Positions 11,687 to 22,819 of a DNA stretch of 64,000 nt are shown piece after piece. The notes under the pieces were generated by a model. The model was not told the DNA's origin. It did no database searches and worked only from the letters and a program-made list of their open reading frames with translations. Source of the stretch: Armillaria gallica (Eukaryota > Basidiomycota > Agaricomycetes > Agaricales > Physalacriaceae); contig JBANDB010000004.1 in assembly GCA_037576215.1 (NCBI GenBank), forward strand, positions 4,526,001-4,590,000, read 5' to 3'. The translations under genes and the position numbers were made by a program. Each line of letters starts with the position of its first letter. Position 1 is the first letter of the stretch.

Positions 11687-13741
11687 GTGTGTGCCCGTCT
11701 TCAAGCGGGAAGTGCAGATATAAACACATCTGCTCGGGATGCAAGGGAGGACACACTGTCTCCACTTGCCCCAGCAGAGCTTGAAGATGGCAGGGAGTTG
11801 CTGGAGGGGAAGGGGAGATTCAAGCAGATAGGTGAGGGGGGAGGAGATTGGGAAGAGGAGGAAGGGAATTTTGCACCCAGATACAAGCGTGGGTTTGTTT
11901 TCTCAAACTCGGACATTGGTGGTAGTCGGGCCGCTGGCTGCATGGAATTCGAGTTGCCGGTGCCACATCCCCCAGACAAAGAATTCACAAACACAGAGGC
12001 AGTTCAGACAATCAAAAAGCATCCTCATCTGTTCCAAATCATGACGCCAATCCAGATAGATGTCTTTGAGAAGAACTTAGCGATGCACCCAAACCAAGCT
12101 TTTGTTTAATCTGTCATAACTGCACTCAAAGAAGGTTTCTGGCCATGGGCAGATACGCACCACAATGAGGATTATCCACTTACTTGGGACAATGGGAGAA
12201 TGAGCCCACAATCTGAGATGGAACAGAAGTTCATCTGCAGATACCAGGATGAGGAAGTCACTGCAAGACGTTTCTCTCGACTGTTTGGTCCTGATCTTCT
12301 GCCAGGAATGTACAGCACCCCTGTGCATGCCATTCCCAAACCTCACACTGAAGACTTCCAGATGGTGTCCAACATGTCCACTGGAATTTACATGCCCAAC
12401 CGCATGATCCACCACTCTGACATCGCAGGCTCACGTCTTGATGGCCTCCACACATTGTTCTCAGCTATACTGCGTTTCTGACGAAAGTCTCCAGCTAATG
12501 CACAGAAAACTCTGGTGGTGTTCAAGTCTGATGTGTCGAAGGCCTACAGGCTGTGCCCCATGCATCCTCTATGGCAATTAAAGCAGGTGGTGACAACTGG
12601 ATACCTCACCAGCAAGCAGAAAGCTGCTGGAGAGGTCGAAGTTTTGGTTAGGACCATCGACTGCAATAACAATTTCGGTGGACGTGGGTCAGGTCATGTC
12701 TGGTATAGCGTCAATGGTCTCATTACATGGATAGCCATCAACATTGAGGGCATCAAAGACCTGGGTTGCTATGTAGACGACAACTTTGGCTTCAATGAGT
12801 GGAATGACTTGGATTTCTATGAACGACATGATGAATTCTACCCATGCAAGCAAACGAAGCTACTTAGGCTGTGGGACTGACTGGGTGTGCCGCACAGCAA
12901 ACCCAAGCAGCTGCATGGTTTGGAACTCATTATAATAGGTTTCAACGTCGATCCGAATGCCATGACTGCGACTATGCTGTCTGACTCCAAAGCTGATCTC
13001 ATCCTTGCTCTGCAACATTTTGGATTGTCAAACCGTCGAAACCTGCAGGAATATCAGCAAATTGCTGGTTGGGCAAACTGGTCCTTCAACGTGTTCCCCC
13101 TTCTCAAACCAGGGCTGTGCAACATATATGCCAAGATGCAGGGGAAAACAAACCCTTTCACAGGAATTTCCTTGAGCAATGCAGTCAAGGAAGATTTGAT
13201 GTGGCTTGCGGATCACATCGAGGGGTCGAACGGGGTCTGCTGCTATGACTCCATGGACTGGGACCCAGTTGTGGATGCAACCATCACCATCCTTTGTGAT
13301 GCATGCCTTGACGGCATGGGTTTTTGGATCCCAAAAATAGCATGTGGTTTTGTTTGTCCGACGCCAGATCTGCCTGAAGAGGAGGAAGTTATCTTTTTCT
13401 TCGAGACATTGTGCATCTGCGCAGCTGTTCACTGGGTTGCCAACACTCTTTCCCCTGAATTGCGGAAACATGTCACCGTGCTCACAGATAACACGAACAC
13501 TGTTGATATATTCAACTCTCTCAGGGCCTTGCCTAATTATAATCCCATTCTGAAGTCAGCTGTCGATAAGATGATCTCCCATGACATTGATCTGCATGTT
13601 CTACATATTCCCAGCTCGGAGAATGATGTCACGGATGCTCTGTCATGTTCTCAATTCTCCAAGGCACGAAACTTGGTCCCCCAGCTCATCATCCTACCAT
13701 TTAAACCCCCTCACAATGTGTTGGGGGCATCAAAATGTTGA
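11687..13741 (+). pseudogene. Reverse transcriptase-RNase H polyprotein of the recombinase retrotransposon
   Basis: One reading frame runs throughout, broken by stops at 12107 (TAA), 12479 (TGA) and 12878 (TGA). RT signatures appear in order: PVHAIPKP and the following VSNMS segment (about 12330-12380), KSDVSKAYRLCP with the first catalytic Asp (about 12530), and the active-site YVDD in GCYVDDNFGF (about 12770). RNase H follows with its acidic residues in LCDACLDGMGFW (about 13300), FFETLCICAAVHW (about 13400), TDNTNTVD (about 13490) and the final Asp in NDVTDALS (about 13625). RT and RNase H copy element RNA into DNA in the nucleus. The TAA at 12107 fits CAA to TAA. The frame overlaps the recombinase ORF by 7 bp at its 3' end. 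Confidence 0.85.
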
Positions 13742-14733
13742 TAGACGTCACTCCTGGGTCCAGACAAAAGGTTCGTGAACCTTGGACCTTGGAAAAACTT
13801 TATCACGAACGGTGCCTTGCGCTAGGTTCTGCGATTGACACCGTGACTCTCAGACCATATAACTCTGCTCTTAATTCGTATATCACATTCTGCAAAATAC
13901 ACAACTTCCCTGTCAAACCAATGCCTGACACCATGAGCTACTACATAGTATTCATGTCTTCTCACATCAAACCAGACTCTGTATCAACCTATCTCTCCAG
14001 CATTTGCAACAGACTCGAAGGATTTTTTCCTGACATTTGTGAGATACGAAACTCCCCCATGGTCAGCCGCACGCTCAAGGGGTCCAAGAGACTCAAGGGA
14101 TCAGCTGTCAAAAGGAAGTCCCCACTATCACACGACGATATATGCCATGCCATCAAAACACTTGGAAACTCTTTGGATTACAACGATGCTCTCTTTCTCA
14201 CCATGCTCATTACTGGATTCAATGGTCTCTTACACCTCGCAGAGCTCAGCATGCCTGACAAGAAGAAGGCATGCAACTGGAGGAAGATCACTCGCCGGAC
14301 CACCGTTGAGTGGATTCCAGAGGGCTATGCATTTTTCCTGCCAGCACATAAGGCTGACACCATGTTCGAAGGCAACAAGATCATCATACCCAGTGATGAC
14401 AACCCTGAGTTCAATCCTCTCCCAGTTTTCTGTCGATATCTGACACTGCGTGACTCTCAGCATTTCGTGCACCCGGCACTCTGGGTCACATCTACTGGAT
14501 TGATTCCCACTAGATCATGGTTCATGAAGAGACTCCGACAGATTTTCCTGAACAAAGGAATCGCTGGCCAATCGATGCATGCAGGTGGTGCTACAGATCT
14601 TGCTGAACAAGGTGTGCTACCATACTTGATTCAAGCTCATGGCAGATGGTCATCGAAGGCCTTCAAAATATACATTCGGAAAAATCCCGTTCTGCTCCAA
14701 GCCATGATCGACACGAGAGCTCCTTCCCTATAA
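13735..14733 (+). CDS. Tyrosine recombinase (integrase) of the retrotransposon, 332 codons, probably inactive
   Basis: The frame is open from ATG to TAA. It has an N-terminal SAM-like DNA-binding half (about residues 20-120) and a C-terminal catalytic half. The catalytic core of tyrosine recombinases is Arg, His-x-x-Arg, His/Trp and Tyr. Here the box near residue 282 reads QSMHAGGATDLA where HSxRAGGAT would be expected, so both the His and the second Arg are replaced; the Arg to His change fits CGT to CAT. In the first box the frame reads GLLHLAEL where an Arg is usual. The HGRWSS box and the nucleophile context FKIYIRK are kept. The enzyme would insert circular element DNA; this copy is likely dead even though its frame is open. 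Confidence 0.82.
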   Translation: MLIDVTPGSRQKVREPWTLEKLYHERCLALGSAIDTVTLRPYNSALNSYITFCKIHNFPVKPMPDTMSYYIVFMSSHIKPDSVSTYLSSICNRLEGFFPDICEIRNSPMVSRTLKGSKRLKGSAVKRKSPLSHDDICHAIKTLGNSLDYNDALFLTMLITGFNGLLHLAELSMPDKKKACNWRKITRRTTVEWIPEGYAFFLPAHKADTMFEGNKIIIPSDDNPEFNPLPVFCRYLTLRDSQHFVHPALWVTSTGLIPTRSWFMKRLRQIFLNKGIAGQSMHAGGATDLAEQGVLPYLIQAHGRWSSKAFKIYIRKNPVLLQAMIDTRAPSL

Positions 14734-14891
14734 TCATCCACCACGTACATTCCCATCGTCCTTTTCAGTTCTATTACCCAGTAGTGCTCATACACGTGGC
14801 GCCTGGCTGAGGCAATTTGACTTGTGCCTTAAGGGGCACGTTTTTTGGTAAACTCGTACAATAAGTCAGACAGTCGTCGACCAATTAGTCA

Positions 14892-15289
14892 GGTTTAAAG
14901 AAAAATGTTTACACAAGTCTAATTGGTGAGAAGTCTTTATTTTGGACCTCCGCTCTCTCCTCATGCCACCTACAGGCATTGGCCGCTCCAATGCACGTAA
15001 CATTCCACATCTAGGATGTGCGGTCTCAGCCTCCCCACAGGAGCCTCCCCCTGGGAGTCTCGGCAATCTCATCCGTGAGTACGTGCCTCTGTCTCAAAGT
15101 CCATGACACTCAACGGGCATTCAGATTCCTCCCCATGTCTCTGATTTCATTGGACTATAAGTATCTTGGTGGTCTCAGCTCAAGCGCTTGTCACTCTCGC
15201 TGAACCACCAGGTACACATTTCTTTACCTTGTTTATAGTATTATAACTCATTACTTCCTCGCTCACCAGAGCACCGTTTTTATTCTCGC
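14892..15289 (+). repeat. Right direct repeat of the recombinase retrotransposon
   Basis: Same-strand copy of 7881-8264, 398 bp because of a 14-bp local duplication near 15038-15052. The sequence just outside (from 15290) does not match the sequence just inside (14740-14891), so no B1/B2 pair is visible. Confidence 0.85.
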
Positions 15290-15549
15290 CCACCCAGACA
15301 TTATGGACATGATTATTTTCATTGATGACATCGTTCTATTGGACTTCACGGACTATACTACTACGCATTCGGACTTGCAGACTCTCATACAACCAGGACC
15401 CTGCATTTTAAGTTTTACCTTAGAATTCAACAGCGACAAACATATGTCCTTTTATAGACAGCTGTCTTCAGAATGTTAATAGTGCTAAATAAACTAGCAG
15501 GCAGATGTTTTATTCATGCTTATTGTATGGAATATGTATCAAATAGTAT
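15290..15549. other. Flank between two repeats
   Basis: No gene or repeat recognised. The sequence differs from the left flank of the retroelement, so no target duplication is evident. Confidence 0.35.
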
Positions 15550-16870
15550 ATCCCACTCAAGTTTTGGGCTTCGGAGTGGGAGACTAGAGTAGAGGATGCA
15601 TGTTGAGCATCCATTCCGCTCGCCATGGTCCGATTAACCGAGCAGCGATCGAGTGGCTGTGCCGTTTCTTTGACCACCACCTCGAGCACGACGATGCCCC
15701 GTTCGCTCGCTAAACAGCCCTCTTACGGGCACAAAAGAGTATGAACTTATTTTTCTTGATGCTTACTGTTATTTTAGATACTTCTTACGCATCCGGTGGT
15801 CCCAAGAGCCTGGATAATGACCATTCAACCTCCTTCGCTCGTGCGTAAGCCCTGAGACGAGGCAGTACTTCTCACACCTGCAGGATACCAATGATATGCC
15901 CTCAGAACTGGATGACGATGATTCCATCTCCCAACGACGCCCGCCAATGCAGAAAATAACACCCCCCTCCCCATTCCCACCCACTCAGCCTGCCTGCCCA
16001 GCGTCAACATCGAGGGCAATCGCCATCAAGCACGAGATTCCTACATCTCAACGACCTGGAATATGCCCAGGGATCCTATACCGGCTGCCATCTGGGAGTA
16101 GGAGGGTGTAATTCCTGGTGCCGACGAACAACGACGACAACCACGAATGCATCGACGACAGTGACGATAGACAGGGATAAGGCATTAGTCAATACTCATG
16201 GGGGCTGGAGGAGGTGCTGGAGGTGCTGGATGGCTGGAGGAGGGCTGAAGGGTCCGAGTGGGAAGGCAGGAGCAATGTCGGGACCCCGACGGCCAACCAC
16301 GGCGACGACGGGCACGCCATTTTGGGCAACAATGAACCACTCGAAGGCTCATGGAACGCGCCCAATGATACAGCTGTGCGAGCACCATGAAGCCCACCCT
16401 TGCCCACCCCATCCTCGTCCAACATGGGGGCCTACCACGCCAATAGGGTCGCCTACACTCTCCACAGTCGTGCATCTCCCATCCATTGAGTGGGGGAACA
16501 CAACTATGTGATTGATATCTATACCCGACGCTGTCGTCGCTGCCTGCCCGTTCCACATCCCAACGCCCACCTTTTTTGGCCCATACTGCACACTGTAGCC
16601 TCACAACGGCCTCACCGATGCCGTTATCGACCACGAAGAATTGAGTGGTGAGCACCGTTTACCCCTCCAACCCCACAGTCGCCATCAAACCATCGTTGAC
16701 CCCGATCCGCGACCTTTTTTCACATTCCACCAGCCCAATCCCTCGCCTGGTGCCCTGCAACCTCACATTCCGAGTACAGTCCCTACTTCGCTTAAGGCAC
16801 TATGCCCGTCGTCCTCCGCCACGACAACGCCTTGCTCCCACGCCGTACAATGTCGGGCTTTTTTTATTTT
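15550..16870 (+). repeat. Dispersed repeat, CpG-rich copy
   Basis: Several segments match 56345-57340 in the same order and orientation: the block around GAGTAGAGGATGCAT (15591), GATCGAGTGGCTGTGCC (15647) and AGATACTTCTTACGCAT (15776). Where this copy has CG the other usually has CA or TG. Open frames inside it are proline-rich and of simple composition, and I do not regard them as coding. Ends and class are undefined. Confidence 0.6.
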
Positions 16871-19800
16871 ATTTATTTTTTAGAATTTTGGCCACATCGT
16901 TGACTGTAACATGCAAGGTAAGGCTCATTCCTACCGCCTTGCTTACCTTTTTGTTGATTTGTCATTTGGTATAGGCTACCTTGAAGGCCGGTATGGGTTT
17001 CGAACTTTCTCGTCGAGGCAGTTCGTAGGCTCGGTTCACAAAACGGTAAAGCACTCTGCTTTGAAACATCAGTGTCCGGAAGGGAGGAAGTAAAGGGTAT
17101 GTGTATTTTGTCTACTCGGGCAGTTTGAAGCCAATGGTAGACTTTGGGGTGGACCATCAACATCTCGACCAAACTGTTGCTGTAGAGTCAAGACCACCGC
17201 ACATTGTGTAGTGAACTTATAGCATGGCAAAGATGCGGTGTCCCACGAGGTAAGTACCTTGCTTCTATTTGTGACAATTTCCTCAACGGAGCCTTTGCAG
17301 ATATTACCTTGAGCACTAAAACATTGAACAGACGACAAGGCAATGCGGACACAGAGGCATGTTTCTATCTCATCTATTCACACATCTGATTGTACTTATG
17401 ATGGTTTCCGTCTAGTTAACTACAAGCAAGCCGGCATCGGATCACAGGCCAATTTGACTTATCCAACTTTGGTCTGCGTCTGCAAACACGAGAAGGTACT
17501 GCCGGCGTCACTTTGCAAATGGATTGGGCACGCAAGCGAGAGATCCGGTGTGAAGGTGAGTTGGTTTTGATTCTATGTTGATTTCATCTTGACGGGGCTT
17601 TGAAAAGCTGGAGACGGATAATGCTGCCCGTGCAGGAGGTGAGACGTGAAGGTGTCATTGATCTCAGTAGAGGGTGGAGTGATAATTTTGTGGATTTAGT
17701 AGTGAAGAGTTGTTCTCTGTGGAAGGAGGGGACAGTTGGCTCTTTTCTGTAGGGAGAAAGCATACCTTTGTTGATATTCCTTTCAGGTAGCTATATAACG
17801 TATGATTTTCACACTTGTGTGGTTTCTTTGTGTAACTTATATCATTTCATTTGACCTAGTCACCTCGAGCCTAGAGGGTGAACTGTAAAAAATTCTGAGG
17901 GTGCTTGGACTTCGGACTTGTAACTGCCGTGCTCGCAGCGGCCCACTTTGGCTAAGTTTCACCGGTATAACATATGGAGAGATCAGAGTCGTTTGGCAAA
18001 AAGGTGAGAAGGTTGACAATGCGAGCCTGGTCAGAGGACGGCCATGTGTAGTCTCTCGTAGACAGACGACGATACAGACCTATTGATCGGAGGGAGGGAC
18101 GGTCTGTATGTAGTCTGTTGTTTATATACCCCCCTTTGGTAGCGGTTCAATTTCATTACGTAATGTCGCCAAACGAGCCTTCGACGCGTTCACTTACTCC
18201 TCTATATCAACATGATTTTTCTCATCTCTTACAAAATGTGGATTGATATTTCATTTATTGACTTTCTTTAATCCTAATACATGGAAATCCCAGGGAAAAA
18301 TCGCCTGATATCCCGCAAACACCCATCCTGTCAACAATTCACCCGGTATTCACTTTGATACGACAAGTTGGATGATTAAGTCCTTCGCAGTCCATCAAGA
18401 AGATTTTCGAAGCCGCAGTGTCATGTCGCAACGAAAAGAGAAGAGAAGTACCGACTGAAATGAACACAATGGTGCTGCGATGGTGGTGGAACCGGCTCAA
18501 GCAGTGATGGGAATCTATTTCTGTATTTAGGTGATGATGTAACAAGGTCGGACCGGCCCCAAGGGGGGCGCGATTAAAACTAGACTACGCCATGTGAGGT
18601 AGCGGTTTTCGTAAAGGTCAATCTGTAAAAAGTGGGGACGCAGTAGCAAGTACTTTCATGTTAGTCCCCGGCATTGAAGAGAAGGTCATCACGTTCATCG
18701 TAGGAGCTGTAAGAAGGGTGAGTACCGAATATGGGCGAGGAGGAGAGGATTTACATGATCTTCTCTCAGGACTCCACCGTCTTTTCATTTCCATTTGTCA
18801 TGACCCAAGATCTCCTTCCATTATTAGAATGGGTAAAGGGATAGACGGACAGAAGCTCACCTTCAGGGGCTTCATCGTCATCACCACACGTTCATGCCCG
18901 CATCTCAGCATCCCTCTTCTCCTTCCAAACGCGAACACATCGTCTACGGTATGCGTCACAGTCACTGTGTTAAACTTCCGATTCCTCGAGCCATTCGAGT
19001 TCATTCCTGATTACAAAGTCAGCACGGCATTGCGAGTGACGCCGAGTGCGTTGTGGGATCATGCGTGCGTGTCGTTGTCGTTGTCGTCTTCGATGGTGCA
19101 GACATGTTGCAGTCGTTGTTGGCAGTGTCTTGCCCATACCAGTGCGTGCACATACGAGGAGATCGCAGGTGGAGGTAGATTCGGGTCGTAGGGCTTAGCG
19201 TCGTTGCTGCGAGGTCTGGAAGAAGCCACCGAACTTCCTCTTGCACGGCGGTCATGCTGGTAAGTGTGAAGGGCTTGAATGGCTTTCAAGGTTTCGAGAA
19301 GGAGAACATTTCTGAGGCTAGAGAAAGCTTCCCTTTGGGCGTCACATTGGAACCGGCATGCAACTCTTCATCTTCATCTTCGTACGCTCCCCATCGACGC
19401 AACTAAAGCAGCATAAGGAGATGTTCGTGGTACATAATTCCACAACGCACCGTTCTTTTGTAGCAACCGTAGAACACTTCCCCGAGTTTGATAACGGTCT
19501 CCTTCTTTATTGTGTGATCGCTCTCTGGTTTAAGAATGGTTAACAGTGCTCGAGTCGTAGTTCGCTGGAATCTAATAAGGCCGTCGAAATACTTCAAGAT
19601 CTCAAAACGTACCTTTGTGATCCTTATATACTCGTCCGAGAGCGGGATATTACAGGTCGTAGGATACTTTATAATGGGCATTGGGCCGGTGGTATTGTGA
19701 CGAAGCACTACTGCGTTTTAAAAAATTTTTAGCACAGTACCCCTGCTTGGGTGGGTCTCCAGATGTTGAGATAATGAAGATAAACGCAACAGATTCCGTA

Positions 19801-21444
19801 TAAGCACAGGGGGTTGAGAGCGCCATCTGAACGAACGGAGAGACATCTGTTTTCCTCCTTGATGAGAGATTTGATTGGACGTGTCGCTTGATGTTATCCT
19901 AGCAAACAGGCAGATGCCTCGTAGGATTCAGATTCGGAATAATTGGATGGACACCGAGGCAGAAGTTATGTCTGTGGGCGGCTCTGATTCACGATATTCC
20001 GGCTGCTAATATCCAACGGTATCTGACCTGGGAGTAGACACCGAACGCGTGCCATCCGTAAGGTGGCAACTAATTTATGCGGGAAAATCACTTGCCATCG
20101 CTGGACAAAAATGTCGAGATCAATATTGAGGCGTAAAGGGGGGAGATATAACAAGACAGACGTGTCCGCTCGGCAGGATACATTGCATATTGCTTGGTGC
20201 CACCATTCTGGCTGCCAATGCTCCGTGGATTCTGCGTATATGTACCTTCTTCGTTTATCCTCGTCGATCGTATAGTACGCGATGCATGGATGCCAAAGCA
20301 GTTGTCCCCATTCATCCTAGGTCGAGGATACCACTGCGATGGAGTGTTCGATTCGTTTGCCTTTCTGCCGTCGATGCTGTACTAGCCAGAAGATCAGATA
20401 TCGACTGAGAGGGAGATGGTGGAGGATGAGGGGCCGCCGACGTTGCTTCCTGGCAGAAGACTGACCCGGTGAAGGATTCTTTCGACGTTCGAGTACGACC
20501 AACCGTTCTGCTACCAATCAAGCTTGCTCGCCTGGGAGCTGCGAAAGTCAGGCACAGCCCATCGTTCCAATGTTGTAGTGAGCCCCATTTGATGACCTTG
20601 TTATTTAGCTAAACCGTAGTCACCGGCTGCTAACGCAACTACATGATCACGTTCCATCGAACCTGCCATAAGTGTGACGATGATAACACTGGAAGGATAT
20701 AGCGTTGTTGCGGGAGTCTCTGTTGGTGTTTGGGCTAGTGGCATCATGTCGCCAGTAGGACCATGTAAACAACCATGCATGGCCCTCCATTTTTCTCTCT
20801 GCCGATCTGATGCCATTCATGATGGGCATCTGGGTATCCATCTGGCGGGAAAAGGATATGCAACCGAACCTTAAGAAGACTGAGATTCGGGTCGATAAAC
20901 CAACGTGCGATGCAATTCTCCTGTATACCACTTCTCAACTGCTGTTCGTCCGTCAGATACAGTGTTGTATTTAACCTTCATCTTTTCAAGATTCCTGGCA
21001 ACGGAACGCTAGTTGATGACGTTGTCTGGACAGATATACGTCACATAAAGCACAAAAGCGACTATAAAAAAGTAATTTACCTTTGCCAACGAGAACCTTG
21101 ATGGGCGGCACAACATTGTTATCAGGCACCATCGTCAGAGCTTGCCAAGCGTTGTAGAATCGTTCAACAAAGGTAAGTAGTAAGCCAGTCGGACCACAGG
21201 GACATGATAACATCCTGGGTGTTGGCACTTTCTCATAATAGAGATACAGGATCGGGTTATGGTAGAGCTGAGTAAGGGACCAACTGATAGCTCATGTGTA
21301 ACGGGGGTAGTAGAAGCCGAGAGTTGACGACGAAATTCTGTTTCGATGTGCCTGAGTGGGATGAGACACAGATCGGGCGGTAGCTGCTCGATGTTGCCAA
21401 GGGCAGGAGGCTTGCTTGTGGGTGTATACATCGCCAACAGGGGT
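16871..21444. other. Long stretch without a supportable gene
   Basis: Open frames such as 18658-19191 (+) and 19059-19289 (-) lack recognisable domains and clear intron boundaries. A GTC/GTT triplet-rich run lies at 19068-19092. A 23-codon ATG frame with a GTACGT donor on the minus strand near 19670 could be a first exon, with no partner found. Nothing else is recognised. Confidence 0.35.
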
Positions 21445-21800
21445 CCACTGTACTGCGTCCGATAATCTGCCACTCTTTTTCTGCCTCACCAACTCGTCCA
21501 TCTGCACCGCCCCGTAGAAATTGACCATCGTTACCTTCGCCAACGACGACTCGGACCCATCAATGCCCATACCCACGATCACGCAATCTATCAAGAGGTA
21601 TTTGCCTGGCCTACTTTCTCTCAGTACCCAGGCAGAGACAACAGTCGTACAGAGCTCACGTTTTCTACGCATCAGTGTAGGTGACCTCACCTGCGACCGT
21701 ATGCCGCAGAGTAGAGAGCGATTCTCCATTCTTCAAAACTGAAGTAGAAGTCGGCGGTAACTCTGGCAGTTCTTCAGGAAGCGCAAGCGATGCAAATGAG
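21445..21800 (-). pseudogene. Relic of REXO4-like RNA exonuclease (DEDDh family)
   Basis: On the minus strand a segment reading TLRHTVAGEVTYTDA (about 21668-21711) is followed, after a GT-AG interval of about 45 nt, by PGKYLLIDCVIVGMGIDG and ESSLAKVTMVNFYGAV (about 21500-21610). This is the start of the REXO4/Rex4 exonuclease domain, which in family members reads close to KYLALDCEMVGVGIDGSE. Rex4-type enzymes trim RNA 3' ends in ribosome biogenesis. Here the catalytic Glu of the DxE motif is Val (codon at 21580-21582), and a one-base frameshift near 21473-21481 is needed to continue into RVADYRTQYSG. The rest of the domain is not found, so this is a truncated relic rather than a working gene. 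Confidence 0.7.
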
Positions 21801-22819
21801 TTAACGCCGGGAGATCGCAAGTGCTGTCTTCCGCCGCTTTCTGGGCAGTTCGTGGGACATTGAGCTAGGTAATTTTTTCTTATTCAATGAGCAGACGTTA
21901 TTGTAAGGATGGAGTTAACAATACCTGCGCGCAAACCAATGAAACAACACGGACGGTCGTTTTGGCCTCGCTTCCCATTGTCGTTTGAATAAGTCATCCG
22001 TCGTTGCACGATGTTGGTGGTCGAAAGAAATGAGCTCGTACGCTCCGAGATGGTGGTATTGGTACCGGCATGAGGTCCCTACAAAAGGAAAGAATCATTC
22101 TGAATGATTCAGTGAATCTGGCCAGGCGCAGTTCCGGTTAAAAAAGCGTTAGCTGACTAAGCACTCCCACTCTGGAAATCATGGCAAATGGCCTCGGGAC
22201 AGCGATTACTGGCTTCTACAGTAGATATCGACCAGAGGACGGTTTATTATATTATTCAGAGGTGTATGTACTCTATCTGTGCCTAAATATTATTGAAACA
22301 GCAAGCATATATTATGTGAGTCGCCTTCACAAGAGGCTCAAAGCTTGTTTACTAGTATTTACTTGTGGTATTACAAGCCATTTGGGCCGAAAGATAGCTG
22401 CTCGATATAGACATCCTTGCAGTCCAAAAACTGGCGGGATCACCTTTTCTATCCATTTGATTTGTAGTTAACAAAAAATAATGAAGAATTTTGGTCCACA
22501 ACGGGTGATATCGCATGAAAGTCAGCGGATACCTTGATTATTAAGAAAGTGTTTTGTTAACTACAAATAAGATCATATTTTACACCTTTCTTCCCACCAA
22601 AGCTATATGCAAAAGTGCCTTGTTCGAGCTGCTATGTGTCTGGCGACGAGACACTGATGATTTGGCTGCAGATCCAAAAAGGGAAGTAACGCGGCGGAGT
22701 TTAAATTTGCAGAGCGTTGCGCCTGGCCAGAAAGAATCGGGGACTCGACAACTGCCGCTACCGGATTAGGCACACTTATTGACGTCTACTGACGACTGAC
22801 GACTGAGAGGTCAAGCACA
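21801..22819. other. Intergenic stretch with short repeat traces
   Basis: No gene recognised. A 30-bp stretch at about 22131-22160 resembles part of the hAT-like MITE at 6447-6476, and a palindrome GAATCATTC/GAATGATTC lies at 22092-22110. The motif GAAAGAATCGGGGAC (22730-22744) recurs at 52261 and, reversed, at 54800. Confidence 0.35.

Larger units (their letters stand above)
7881..15289 (+). mobile_element. Tyrosine-recombinase retrotransposon (DIRS order, Ngaro-like), degenerate
   Basis: The order is direct repeat, gag, reverse transcriptase with RNase H, tyrosine recombinase, direct repeat. Retroelements that use a tyrosine recombinase in place of a DDE integrase belong to the DIRS order. 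The terminal repeats are in direct orientation, which excludes the inverted repeats of DIRS1 itself and fits the split direct repeats of Ngaro/PAT types. I do not find the second (B) repeat pair that a full Ngaro would have, so the 3' end may be truncated or the arrangement unusual. The copy is dead: gag has stops and a nested solo LTR, the RT frame has three stops and key recombinase residues are replaced. No methyltransferase domain is seen, which also favours Ngaro over DIRS. Confidence 0.8.

Noticed and set aside
16185..16655. Overlapping ORFs on both strands
   Set aside because: They lie inside a dispersed repeat of simple, proline- and glycine-coding composition; the relative at 56.9 kb does not keep the frames.
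18658..19191. 177-codon plus-strand ORF
   Set aside because: No ATG-supported domain, biased Ser/Cys composition from a GTC-rich run, and no convincing neighbours or introns.
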